From positions 56,247,718 through 56,311,717 of the forward strand of contig OY804579.1 of the NCBI GenBank assembly GCA_963680875.1: DNA of 64,000 nucleotides, given 5' to 3'. Every line of letters begins with the position of its first letter. The first letter of the stretch is position 1. The notes under the pieces are model-generated. The model was not told where the DNA came from, did not search any database, and saw nothing but the letters and a program-made list of their open reading frames with translations. This document shows, one piece after another, positions 44,101-49,266 of this stretch. This DNA comes from Bathymodiolus brooksi (Eukaryota; Mollusca; Bivalvia; Mytilida; Modiolidae). The position numbers and the translations under genes were made by a program.

Positions 44101-46658
44101 AAATATGATTTTTACCGTAAAAAATATCCACATTTGGCAGCCATTTTGAAACAAAATGGCCACCATTATAAGTTTTTTAGTGTCCACAAAACAATATAAT
44201 AAAACAAGAAGATATCATCTATCTACATTTCAAGTTTGATGTAATTATCTTGTATACTTTTTGAGATCTAACCAGTTATATACATGTATAACTACATTCT
44301 ATTTACAAGATTTCAATATTTTTGATGGTGACACAGACAACAATCACCAAACTGCCTCAACACTCATTTTCAAATCTGTATAAAACTATATTTCCAAGAC
44401 TGAAAATGGTTATATCGGTAGTTCATAATCCTATTCAGAATAAATGGTTTAACAACCTCAGTTATTTATCTAAGCAAATTTATGTTGGAGTAATATGGAA
44501 AAGTGACGTGAACATGCCCTTTGTGGTCATTTCGACCAACCGGAAAGCTGTTTTCGAGTATTTTTACAGGTCTCAAAATTTGAAATGTTGTCTAATTTCA
44601 AAAAGTTCTGTAGTTTTTCTTGTATACATATGTTTGTTCTCCCAGAAAACAGAAGATTATGCAACAAAAGAATACAATCATTGATATATTAACCATGGAA
44701 AAGGGTGTTTTCCCTGGTGGCCATCTTGGAATAAAAAAAGGGGGGAATTCTGGAATTTGAAACAGCCATAACTTTGCAACTACTGGTCCGATTTTTACAA
44801 ATGAGGGCTTAAAATTTCTGTCTTTGTGAGTTCTAATTGATAAACAAGAAATATATAAGTTTTAACATTGATGGAAATTGTCCTCGCATCTCTATGGCTT
44901 TTAAAATTTAATCAAGTTATTTTTCAACCTTAAGGAATTAAGAGATCCTAAGGTTTAAGAAAATATAGCTTTACAACATTAAGTAAATACATGTAATAGT
45001 TAATCATTATGATAACCCTAGTGAAAGCTGTTTATCTAGTGATTTTTATATCCTACAATTTATATGCTTGGTTCATGTTATTGTGTTTTAAATATTGATG
45101 TGTTGATCTTGTAAGAAACATTACACAATTTTCATCAGTTAACCTTCATAACCATAGAGTGGAGGATATAGAAATGTTAGGTGTCTGTATGTCTCTCTAG
45201 ATTGCAATCTGACAAGTATTATTGTTTTTTATATTGTTAAATTATTATTTTTTACAAAAGATCAATATGTGGTTTTTTTTACAACACTCAAATTTTGAAA
45301 ATCAGGGATGTTGGACATTTTTTGTAGGAGTCGTATACTTCATCATCTGTCTATTGTCTTAGTCTGTTGACACAATCTTGTACAATGTAGAACTTTTTTG
45401 TCTTAATACTAGCAACCATCTAATTTTTACTGTACAGTCACAGTCACCAGCTGTAAATGACTAGGAATATTGTAAACAGTAGAAAATCCAGTCACTAAGA
45501 AGAGTTTGAAAATACTAAAGGGGTAATCTGAATCCGTAAACCAAAGAAGGACAGACAACACAATAGCCAAAAGAAAAAGTACAAAAGGACAAACAACGAT
45601 ATACAAAACACGATGCATAAAAGTAAAGACCGAGTAACATGAACCCCTCTAAAAATTGGGGGTGAACTCAGGTGCTCCGGAAGAGTTGGTAGTTTCTGCT
45701 CCACTAGTGGCAACCGTCATGTTACTCTAGTTACAAACCCTGTGATAAGTCATGAATGAGGAAAGGACTGGAAAGTGGAACATATCCGTGGTCATTTGTG
45801 ACACAGAAACATACACAAATAGTTTAGTTAAAAAAGAAATTCAGTTTTGTATTTTTAGAACACATTTTTACCAATGTTTGCAGGACATATTTTGTTTTTT
45901 ATACCAAGCAGAAAGCTGAAATTTATTTTTATTTTTCAGGTCAAAAGACCTTCGACCAGAAGCAAAGAATTTCAAAACTTTTTTCATTCACACAGTAAGT
46001 AGAAGACTATGCCTAAGATATTTTAAATCTTAAAATTATATAACACAGCTAGTCTAATTTTTGTTTCTATACCAAAACTTAAGCATGTGGTTATATTGCT
46101 TGTCTCAAGTGTAAGCTTCAAACACTGGTCGGGTCAAACCAAAGACTTGTCTTCTATATATAGTACATTAAGGAGATTGTGCAAGGACTGGCTACTGTGA
46201 GTGTTACTTCAATGACCTAGAACTATCAAAATCCAATGCAAGGTAACGTTCTAGTAAGTTCAAGGAGACAAGGGGCCGTCAGGATCGTTTTGTTTGGAAA
46301 TTCGGCCAATAAAAATCTAGCTTTCATTCTCACTTCATATTGATGGCATTAGTGATCTATACAAACAGTGGTGCCATCAGCAGAAAGTGAAGGAAGCCAA
46401 TTTGCCACTTTAAAAGAGGATTTGTTCGAAGAACTTTGGAGTATGTTCAATCGGGCAATACTAAGTCTATAAGGTCCAGTTATTGCTGTTTATTAAATAT
46501 AATGTTTTATTGGGTTTTTTTTTATCTTGCAGCCAAACCGGACATACTATTTAGAAGATAAAAAATTGGGATCTCAAGAATGGGTACTAAAAGTGGAAGA
46601 GGTTTGGAGAACATATTATGAAGATAAAAAACCAAAAGAAGGATTCAAAAATGGCTGA
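20060..46658 (+). CDS. PDPK1: 3-phosphoinositide-dependent protein kinase 1, 14 coding exons
   Basis: AGC-family Ser/Thr kinase. In other animals it binds PI(3,4,5)P3 at the plasma membrane and phosphorylates the activation loop of Akt, S6K, SGK, PKC and related kinases. CDS joins 20060-20164, 21290-21332, 22550-22687, 23473-23617, 24413-24522, 28848-28938, 30659-30727, 33057-33153, 36116-36289, 37207-37259, 38949-39069, 40913-41010, 45940-45994 and 46533-46658 (1425 nt, 474 residues plus stop). All splice sites are GT-AG and phases agree. Seen: glycine loop GEGSYSTV (29-36), AIK Lys51, HRDLKPEN (143-150), DFG (163-165), activation loop [13 protein letters not shown] with Ser190, and a PH domain about 355-470 with the basic VDKRKGLFAKRR (378-389), the expected phosphoinositide contact. 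Human PDPK1 is 556 residues; this protein lacks most of its N-terminal extension and has a shorter kinase-PH linker. The start is the first ATG after the acceptor at 20049, but the frame stays open to that acceptor, so extra N-terminal coding exons are possible. Confidence 0.95.
20260..20415 (+). repeat. 53-bp tandem repeat, three copies, PDPK1 intron 1
   Basis: Units start at 20260, 20313 and 20366 with GTCATARTAACACTWTTCAC, then CCTAATAAAGCTATTAAGCC and small changes. The rest of intron 1 shows nothing recognisable. Confidence 0.85.
21290..21332 (+). CDS. PDPK1: PDPK1 coding exon 2
   Basis: 43 nt after TTTTTTCAG, encoding [14 protein letters not shown] and the first base of the Ile codon before catalytic Lys51. 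Donor GTATGT, phase 1. Confidence 0.9.
21380..22100. repeat. Decayed repeat units in PDPK1 intron 2
   Basis: Several weakly similar blocks carry CAA.ATGGC.ACTA/CC words (AAGATGGCTACTGCTG, CAATATGGCTACTATTG, AAAATGGCCACCACCATTGG) spaced a few hundred bases apart, with CTGTTTGAACCC shared by two blocks. The style resembles old family D units. Boundaries are uncertain. Confidence 0.4.
22550..22687 (+). CDS. PDPK1: PDPK1 coding exon 3
   Basis: 138 nt after TTTTAATAG. Carries Lys51 (IKVLEKRHI), the C-helix region ([17 protein letters not shown]) and [11 protein letters not shown]. These form the PIF-pocket side of the N-lobe, where hydrophobic-motif substrates dock in PDPK1. Donor GTATCC, phase 1. 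Confidence 0.9.
22902..23150 (+). mobile_element. tRNA-derived SINE (family A), PDPK1 intron 3
   Basis: A well-kept plus-strand copy: GTCGTAGTCATGATTGTATG, GTAGTTGGATTTACAACTAC, B box GAGTTCGAACCCC, TGTCAGTGACTTGTGACAGG, GGTACTCTGGTTTCTTCCAC and AATAAAACTGACCGCCATGA, ending near ATTGTTGAAACCATAAGCC. Confidence 0.85.
23473..23617 (+). CDS. PDPK1: PDPK1 coding exon 4
   Basis: 145 nt encoding the hinge ([16 protein letters not shown]) through to FIHR. The acceptor is an unusual ACAAG. I placed it there because only that junction restores the frame (T plus AT gives the conserved Tyr). Donor GTAAGA, phase 2. Confidence 0.88.
23801..23882. repeat. Second copy of the 1911-1992 repeat, PDPK1 intron 4
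   Basis: TTAAGCATATTTTATTGCTA through AGGATCCTCTCCAC matches 1911-1992 nearly throughout. Confidence 0.65.
24270..24334 (+). repeat. Short direct duplication, unit about 31 bp
   Basis: TTGGAAATTAAGGAAATTTA plus AGAGAAATCTC occurs twice in tandem, just upstream of PDPK1 exon 5. Confidence 0.8.
24413..24522 (+). CDS. PDPK1: PDPK1 coding exon 5
   Basis: 110 nt after TGATTTTCAG. Contains the catalytic loop ([11 protein letters not shown]) and DFG ([10 protein letters not shown]). Donor GTAATT, phase 1. The intron that follows holds the 3.7-kb Mutator-like insertion, whose target duplication starts only 20 bp after the donor. Confidence 0.92.
24551..24864 (+). repeat. Left terminal inverted repeat of the Mutator-like element
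   Basis: The outer 150 bp is a degenerate array of AACGAAACGAAA words. The inner part (CTATTTATAGATCTATGCTT, AATTCAAAAAGGTCAA, AATTCTTTAAAA) matches the right TIR inverted. Confidence 0.85.
25235..25705 (+). CDS. Cys/His-rich ORF inside the Mutator-like element
   Basis: A 156-codon open frame, the longest non-repetitive one in the window. The first ~50 residues are polar and basic. From about residue 55 comes [20 protein letters not shown], then [32 protein letters not shown] and a helical tail [16 protein letters not shown]. The C-x2-C pair, the H-x-C-x2-H/H-x4-C set and the 'YHL..SCV' signature suggest a zinc-binding domain. I recall similar C-terminal domains in transposon-encoded proteins of molluscs and cnidarians. 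A spliced 5' part is possible: 25049-25079 reads [11 protein letters not shown] before a GTAAGT donor, and GACAG precedes GTATTC at 25241. The straightforward join does not keep the frame, so the extent is uncertain. Function is unknown. Confidence 0.5.
   Translation: MTGIHSGHKAKVSKPRKGGRTPLEKDTTDQAERQPLLETSSVQGALDLLDHIDENNPFELIYLFQTKASLCYGCRTKFSRETEQNDLIIRHYCDHEYSVQGQRKTKWLFAYFHLRSSCVCRKFPDFKKEMLKISKESKDILPQEVRQKLRAMGIGI
26444..26703 (-). mobile_element. SINE family B nested in the Mutator-like element
   Basis: The plus strand reads TTGGTGTTTAACGCCACTTT, AGCCGGAGTACCCGGAGAGA, ACCACCGACCATGGGCAAGC, AAAGCCGGGCGCGAACCC and CAACGACCTAACTCATTGAG. It is better preserved than the copy at 18205-18448. 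Its position inside the transposon means it inserted after, or travelled with, that element. Confidence 0.85.
27060..27430 (-). pseudogene. Reverse-transcriptase C-terminal fragment of a retroelement
   Basis: The minus strand encodes [18 protein letters not shown] and SSAYGVYI. After a one-base frameshift near 27320 it continues [20 protein letters not shown] and [14 protein letters not shown]. This order matches the tail of a reverse-transcriptase protein that is abundant in bivalve genomes (consensus 'IVNFPFL..P..SYGVYISQLIRFARV' followed by 'KFYHRHSEL'), recalled from general knowledge. Downstream plus-strand words (CAGGTGCTCC, GACACCCGTCGT) belong to the same element and recur at 45655-45720. 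It is truncated and frameshifted. Confidence 0.6.
27909..28276 (-). repeat. Right terminal inverted repeat of the Mutator-like element
   Basis: Inverted partner of the left TIR and about 54 bp longer, because its TTTCG/TTTCATTTTTCG-type subterminal array has expanded (28096-28256). Confidence 0.85.
28592..28752 (+). mobile_element. SINE family A, 5'-truncated, PDPK1 intron 5
   Basis: Begins inside the head (TCATGGCGAAGTGTATTGGA) and keeps the core (GGTTTTCTCCGGATACTCTG, GTTTCCTCCAACAATAAAAC) and tail (TAAACACCATAACCCTAAC). Confidence 0.8.
28848..28938 (+). CDS. PDPK1: PDPK1 coding exon 6
   Basis: 91 nt after TCTCTTACAG. Encodes the activation segment with [15 protein letters not shown]. Ser190 corresponds to the autophosphorylated Ser241 of the human protein. 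The donor is AG/GTCAGT at 28939, not the earlier CAG/GTTTGC at 28928, because only the later site keeps the frame into SSDLWALG. Phase 2. Confidence 0.9.
29673..29963 (+). pseudogene. 96-codon open frame without start codon, PDPK1 intron 6
   Basis: An open frame bounded by stops reads [20 protein letters not shown], then a Ser/Thr/Pro-rich acidic stretch ([19 protein letters not shown]) and [15 protein letters not shown]. The composition is protein-like and unlike the surrounding repeats, and AATAAA-containing sequence follows at about 30115. It may be an exon-derived or processed remnant. Family not recognised. A longer minus-strand frame over the same bases is its antisense shadow. Confidence 0.3.
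30659..30727 (+). CDS. PDPK1: PDPK1 coding exon 7
   Basis: 69 nt after ATAATTTCAG, encoding [20 protein letters not shown], the F-helix region of the C-lobe. Donor GTAAGT, phase 2. Confidence 0.93.
30752..31880. repeat. Duplicated segment within PDPK1 intron 7
   Basis: Two dispersed copies share AGTGTTTCAGCTAGACTTTG, CTTCAGGAC(A)TTCTTTAATAATTAA, CTAATTTTTAT and GGCAAATGTCCT..GAC..TGCCTAGCTGAATCAC: one at about 30760-30920, the other at 31773-31893. They look like copies of one unnamed repeat or a local duplication. Confidence 0.65.
31365..31460 (+). mobile_element. SINE family A, core and tail fragment, PDPK1 intron 7
   Basis: GATTTTCTCCGGGTACTCCG, GTTTCCTCCACCAATATAAC and TGAAATATTGTTGAAAGTAG, ending ATAACCCC. 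The head is missing. Confidence 0.75.
32168..33028. mobile_element. Possible pogo/Tigger-like MITE, PDPK1 intron 7
   Basis: The left AGTCAAACCTCATTAAACTG and the right end read inverted (ACAGTAAAACCCTGTTTTAT) are similar. Internal inverted words include TTTGGCGTTATAACGAATTT against GCGATAAGCGAGTTTGGC. The CAGT.AAACCC-type end and TTATAACGAA words fit the pogo group. It ends about 30 bp before exon 8. Boundaries are approximate. Confidence 0.45.
33057..33153 (+). CDS. PDPK1: PDPK1 coding exon 8
   Basis: 97 nt after ATATTTTCAG, encoding [20 protein letters not shown] and [10 protein letters not shown]. Donor GTAAGT, phase 0. Confidence 0.93.
33654..35375 (-). mobile_element. Tandem-repeat-bearing element (family C), copy 3, PDPK1 intron 8
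   Basis: The inverse of 13315-14466: it begins TAGCTCACCTTGCCAAAGGC (hairpin tail) and ends GGGCTGAGCCTCTAG. About ten units of 151-157 bp lie between, phased on ACATGGCCACCAC at 33975, 34131, 34285, 34435, 34592, 34745, 34896 and 35053. A three-unit block of about 460 bp is itself duplicated (34268 against 34728). The minus-strand open frames of 76-107 codons inside are repeat artefacts. Confidence 0.88.
35510..35742 (+). mobile_element. tRNA-derived SINE (family A), PDPK1 intron 8
   Basis: GTCGTGGTCGTGATCGCACT head (with part of the arm deleted), B box GAGTTCGAATCCC at 35570-35582, GGTGTACTCGATACAACATT, GGTTTTCTCCGGGTACTCCG core and ATTGTTGAAAGTGGCGTTAA tail. Confidence 0.85.
36116..36289 (+). 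CDS. PDPK1: PDPK1 coding exon 9
   Basis: 174 nt (58 codons, phase 0 on both sides) after TTGTATCAG. Encodes the end of the kinase domain: [31 protein letters not shown]. Donor GTAGGT. Oppositely oriented SINEs lie on either side (35510-35742 plus, 37477-37732 minus). Confidence 0.93.
36545..36900 (-). repeat. Dispersed SINE-like repeat, PDPK1 intron 9
   Basis: AGTGATTGTTGTTAAGCGCC, ATTTTTATAGTGCTAGCTCA, CTGAAACAACAGTCCACGGA, TTATCCTGATTCCGAACCAA and CTCGAGGTGAGCACGCTAAC. Pieces recur at 3985-4080, 43880-43905 and 54570-54650. The family name is not known to me. Confidence 0.55.
37207..37259 (+). CDS. PDPK1: PDPK1 coding exon 10
   Basis: 53 nt after TTTGTTTCAG, encoding the short linker [17 protein letters not shown]. 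It replaces the longer Ser-rich linker of vertebrate PDPK1. Donor GTAAGT, phase 2. Confidence 0.82.
37477..37732 (-). mobile_element. tRNA-derived SINE (family A), PDPK1 intron 10
   Basis: A well-kept minus-strand copy: GGTGTTTAATGCCACTTTCA, GAAATCTGAGTACCCGGAGA, CGGCAAGTCACTGACAAATT, GAACGGGTTTCGAACTCACA and TGCATAGGTAGTTGTAAATC. It lies opposite in orientation to 35510-35742, with exons 9 and 10 between them. Confidence 0.88.
37808..38040 (+). repeat. 74-bp tandem repeat, three copies, PDPK1 intron 10
   Basis: Units phased on TCATAAATACAGTAAAAAGT at 37812, 37886 and 37960, with a partial fourth at 38034, each ending ACAAAAGACAGGTGG. The spacing is exactly 74 bp. Confidence 0.9.
38218..38905. 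mobile_element. Foldback MITE, 688 bp, PDPK1 intron 10
   Basis: The left end GGGTCTAGGAGAAAAGTCCC and the right end read inverted (GGGAACAGGACAAAAGCCCC) align over about 35 bp and carry reiterated GGACAAAAGCCCCC words. Flanks GTTTTAAGA and ATTTTAATA match at 7 of 9 positions, suggesting an aged 9-bp duplication as in Mutator-like elements. It is non-coding. Confidence 0.7.
38949..39069 (+). CDS. PDPK1: PDPK1 coding exon 11
   Basis: 121 nt after TGTTTTATAG. Begins with [14 protein letters not shown], then the first PH-domain strand ([19 protein letters not shown]). Donor GTTGGT, phase 0. A foldback MITE ends 43 bp upstream. Confidence 0.92.
39512..40630. mobile_element. Pogo/Tigger-like element, 1.1 kb, PDPK1 intron 11
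   Basis: The ends CAGTAGAGTTCGTTTATAGC and (inverted) CAGTAGAGTTCGTTTATAAC are nearly identical and flanked by TA on both sides (39510-39511, 40631-40632). Subterminal GGCTTATAACGAA and ATATAACGAAC words repeat inside. A TA duplication with CAGT..A and ATAACGA ends fits pogo/Tigger. No transposase frame remains. Confidence 0.75.
40641..40728 (+). mobile_element. SINE family A, tail fragment, PDPK1 intron 11
   Basis: GGTTCCTCCACTAATAAAAC, TGACTGCCACGATATAGCTG and ATTGTTGAAAGTGACATTAT, followed by a poly-C run at 40726-40734. Confidence 0.75.
40913..41010 (+). CDS. PDPK1: PDPK1 coding exon 12
   Basis: 98 nt after GTTTTATTCAG, encoding the PH-domain core [20 protein letters not shown] through ILKGQIPW. 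The basic cluster at its start fits phosphoinositide binding. Donor GTAAGT, phase 2. Confidence 0.95.
41506..43032 (+). CDS. Possible nested two-exon small gene in PDPK1 intron 12
   Basis: An ATG at 41506 opens a frame with the basic, coiled-coil-like start [20 protein letters not shown], then a Ser/Asp/Asn-rich part. It reaches a good donor (ACCG/GTGAGT, exon end 41680). At 43019 a strong acceptor (TTTTTTCTTTATTCAG) resumes the frame for DYGN and a TGA at 43030-43032. The join 41506-41680 plus 43019-43032 gives 62 residues. AATAAA follows at about 43187. The segment before the ATG is richer in CpG than its surroundings. Protein unknown. It could equally be a non-coding transcript, a transposon remnant or chance. 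Confidence 0.25.
43302..43445 (-). mobile_element. SINE family A, truncated, PDPK1 intron 12
   Basis: AGGGTTAGTGTTATGGTGTA, CACTTTCAAAAATATTTCAG, TGGAGGTAACCGGAATACC and GCAAGCCACTGACAAACTTT. The head is missing. Confidence 0.75.
43446..45539. other. PDPK1 intron 12 interior, decayed repeats
   Basis: Blocks around 44040-44165 and 44690-44760 carry repeat-style words (GCAGCCATTTTGAAACAAAA, TGGCCACCATTATAAG, GGTGGCCATCTTGG) like family D units. The 120-codon open frame 44322-44684 has no recognisable domain and is not annotated as a gene. Confidence 0.4.
45540..45810 (-). mobile_element. Second fragment of the bivalve-type retroelement, PDPK1 intron 12
   Basis: CTCAGGTGCTCCGGAAGAGT, TCTGCTCCACTAGTGGCAAC, GAACATATCCGTGGTCATTT and TGTGACACAGAAACAT are words of a repeat common in bivalve genomes. 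They match the downstream part of the 27060-27430 fragment. Only non-functional frames remain. Confidence 0.5.
45940..45994 (+). CDS. PDPK1: PDPK1 coding exon 13
   Basis: 55 nt after TATTTTTCAG, encoding [18 protein letters not shown] of the PH domain. Donor GTAAGT, phase 0. Confidence 0.95.
46533..46658 (+). CDS. PDPK1: PDPK1 coding exon 14 and stop codon
   Basis: 126 nt after TATCTTGCAG, encoding [17 protein letters not shown], the last PH helix [14 protein letters not shown] and a Lys-rich tail. TGA stop at 46656-46658. Confidence 0.95.
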   Translation, partial: PNRTYYLEDKKLGSQEWVLKVEEVWRTYYEDKKPKEGFKNG

Positions 46659-47973
46659 CCGTTACATTTATTATTATAGATATCGTCATGGTGATATTAA
46701 GTGTCTGCCATTGGTCCAAATGCAGCATCCGTTGGGCACACAATAATTACCTAGCATTCTAATGTTCTAATGGTCTCAAAGTCTAGTTCGTAGTATCATG
46801 CCTATTTGATCAAGTACTCTGCTTAAAAATAAACTAGTAATCTTTGAAACTTAGTAAAAGTTTGAAATAAACAAACCTTAATTATTGCAGTGAAATCAAT
46901 CTTGAGGGACCACCATTTTTTGTCAGTAAAATTTTATTTTCAAAGACAGGTGGTCCCTCTCAAGAGCTTTTTTTTTCAGATAATGAAGGGTTTTGACATG
47001 ATACAGTGACATTGCAATAAAAGATGTATTGTCATTAATAGCATAAAAGCATGTTATATGCTAAAATTAGATTAATTGATTTGCATATTAATAATTATGT
47101 ATATATTTACAATGAGGTACAATGGAAGTGCTTCGTCAAATCACATTATTTAATATTACAGTTTAGTTATAAAAAACAAGAATATTTAGAGGATAAAAGA
47201 CAATGTGATGTTATAGTGAGGTTTAGTTAATATTTAGAATGAAACAAGGAAAATGTTCTGAACATTGCATTTCCCTATTTGTTTAAAGTTTTACACCACA
47301 CTTGTTTTAGTTTACGGATTAACAAATGAGAATTTTATTACAGGGTTTGTCAATTATTGAATGGTAGACAGGCTACCTTGTTAATTCTGGTAAGCTTCTG
47401 TGGTATTTCTGTGTGATTAGAAATCATAATTTGATATATACAATGTGAAATTACAATTCCCGAAAAGATTAAGAGTAGGAATATAGCTAAGATATATTTC
47501 ATATTTATGTTTCAAAAATAAAGGTGGTATTTAAATATATATATATTTATATATTGAATAACAACAGTTTTGAAGGTCAAAACAGACATTATCATCTACA
47601 TCTTAGCGAGCTAAATAGGAAGAGTTGTGATAATGTATGTTGAGACATTCAAATCTGATGTTATCGAATATGTCAGTTATATCATAATGTGTTTGACATG
47701 ACAATGACAGATAATTTTCTGTGTCAGAGTCACTTCGTTGACTGTGACAATATCACTCCATGAGATCAAAGGAATAATATGTTGTATATACTAATATCTT
47801 TTTTGCCATGTTAATTTGTAGGGACAAGTGTAACTGTTAAGACTGACTCAAAGAGTATCTGAAACACAATAGTGCTATTGTATTCTAATTTTATAAAGAT
47901 GAATGCATCATATGTTGTAAATTTTCTCCATTTTTTATCATTTTTAAAGCACCCATTATTATTTATACTGTCT
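46659..47973 (+). other. PDPK1 3' UTR and downstream sequence, with candidate poly(A) signals
   Basis: AATAAA hexamers lie at 46866-46871 and 47016-47021 after the stop at 46658. A further one at 49966 could serve a longer 3' UTR that would include both minisatellites. Which site is used cannot be told from sequence. Confidence 0.5.
46901..46965. repeat. Inverted repeat (hairpin) in the proximal PDPK1 3' UTR
   Basis: CTTGAGGGACCACC (46901-46914) pairs with GGTGGTCCCTCTCAAG (46949-46964), with one bulged base, around a loop of about 34 nt. It lies between the first two poly(A) signals. It may be a MITE remnant. Confidence 0.75.
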
Positions 47974-48440
47974 TGTTTGTTTACATGTATGATCATGTGT
48001 AGTGTACATGTTTGTTGAAATGTATGATCATGTGTAGTGTACATGTTTGTTTACATGTATGATCATTTGTAGTGTACATGTTTGTTTACATGTATGATCA
48101 TGGGTAGTGTACATGTTTGTTTACATGTATGATCATGTGTAGTGTACATGTTTGTTTACATGTATGATCATGGGTAGTGTACATGTTTGTTTACATGTAT
48201 GATCATGTGTAGTGTACATGTTTGTTTACATGTATGATCATGTGTAGTGTACATGTATGATCATATGTAGTGTACATGTTTGATCATGTGTAGTGTACAT
48301 GTATGATCATGGGTAGTGTACATGTTTGTTTACATGTATGATCATGTGTAGTGTGCATGTTTGTTTACATGTATGATCATGTATAATGTACATGTTTGTT
48401 TACATGTATGATCATGTGTAGTATACATGTAATGTTGTGT
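47974..48440 (+). repeat. 35-bp minisatellite
   Basis: About 12-13 units of GATCATGTGTAGTGTACATG plus TTTGTTTACATGTAT, phased at 47991, 48026 and onward, some shortened to 20-22 bp between 48236 and 48330. Rich in ACATGT palindromes. Confidence 0.93.
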
Positions 48441-48471
48441 ATTTATTGATTATGTACAAATGTACTATTAA

Positions 48472-49266
48472 AACATGTGTCATTGTGAAGAGAATTAAAA
48501 TATGTGTCAGTGTGAAGAAAATTAAAACATGTGTCAGTGTGAAAAGAATTGAAACATGTGTGTCATTGTGAAGAGAATTAAAACATGTCATTGTGAAGAG
48601 AATTAAAACATGTGTCATTGTGAAGAGAATTAAAACATGTCATTGTGAAGAGAATTAAAACATGTGTCATTGTGAAGAGAATTAAAACATGTGTCATTGT
48701 GAAGAGAATTAAGACATGTGTCAGTGTGAAGAGAAGTAACGTATGTGTCATTGTGAAGAGAATTAAAACATGTCATTGTGAAGAGAATTAAAACATGTGT
48801 CATTGTGAAAAGAATTAAAACATGTGTCATTTTGAAGAGAATTAAAGCATGTGTCATTGTGAAGAGAATTAAAACATGTCATTGTGAAGAGAATTAAAAC
48901 ATGTGTCATTGTGAAGAGAATTAAAACATGTGTCATTGTGAAGAGAATTAAGACATGTGTCAGTGTGAAGAGAAGTAACGTATGTGTCATTGTGAAGAGA
49001 ATTAAAACATGTCATTGTGAAGAGAATTAAAACATGTGTCATTGTGAAAAGAATTAAAACATGTGTCATTTTGAAGAGAATTAAAGCATGTGTCATTGTG
49101 AAGAGAATTAAAACATGTGTCATTGTGAAGAGAATTAAGACATGTGTCAGTGTGAAGAGAAGTAACATATGTGTCATTGTGAAGAGAGAATTAAAACATG
49201 TGTCATTGTGAAGAGAGAATTAAAACATGTGTCATTGTGAAGAGAATTAAAACGTGTCATTGTGAA
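48472..49266 (+). repeat. 27-bp minisatellite with higher-order structure
   Basis: About 30 units of AAAACATGTGTCATTGTGAA plus GAGAATT (27 bp; a 25-bp variant lacks GT). A marker variant AAGACATGTGTCAGTGTGAA followed by GAGAAGTAAC recurs at 48711, 48950 and 49137, showing segmental duplication (about 239 and 187 bp). Because 27 is nine codons, long repetitive frames stay open on both strands; they are not genes. Confidence 0.93.

Noticed and set aside
44322..44684. 120-codon plus-strand open frame in PDPK1 intron 12
   Set aside because: No recognisable domain, no splice signals at its ends, and it overlaps decayed repeat blocks.
48412..49211. Long repetitive frames on both strands (HVLILFTMT-type and KRIKTCVIV-type peptides)
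   Set aside because: Produced by a 27-bp minisatellite, which is nine codons per unit. No start context or flanking gene structure.
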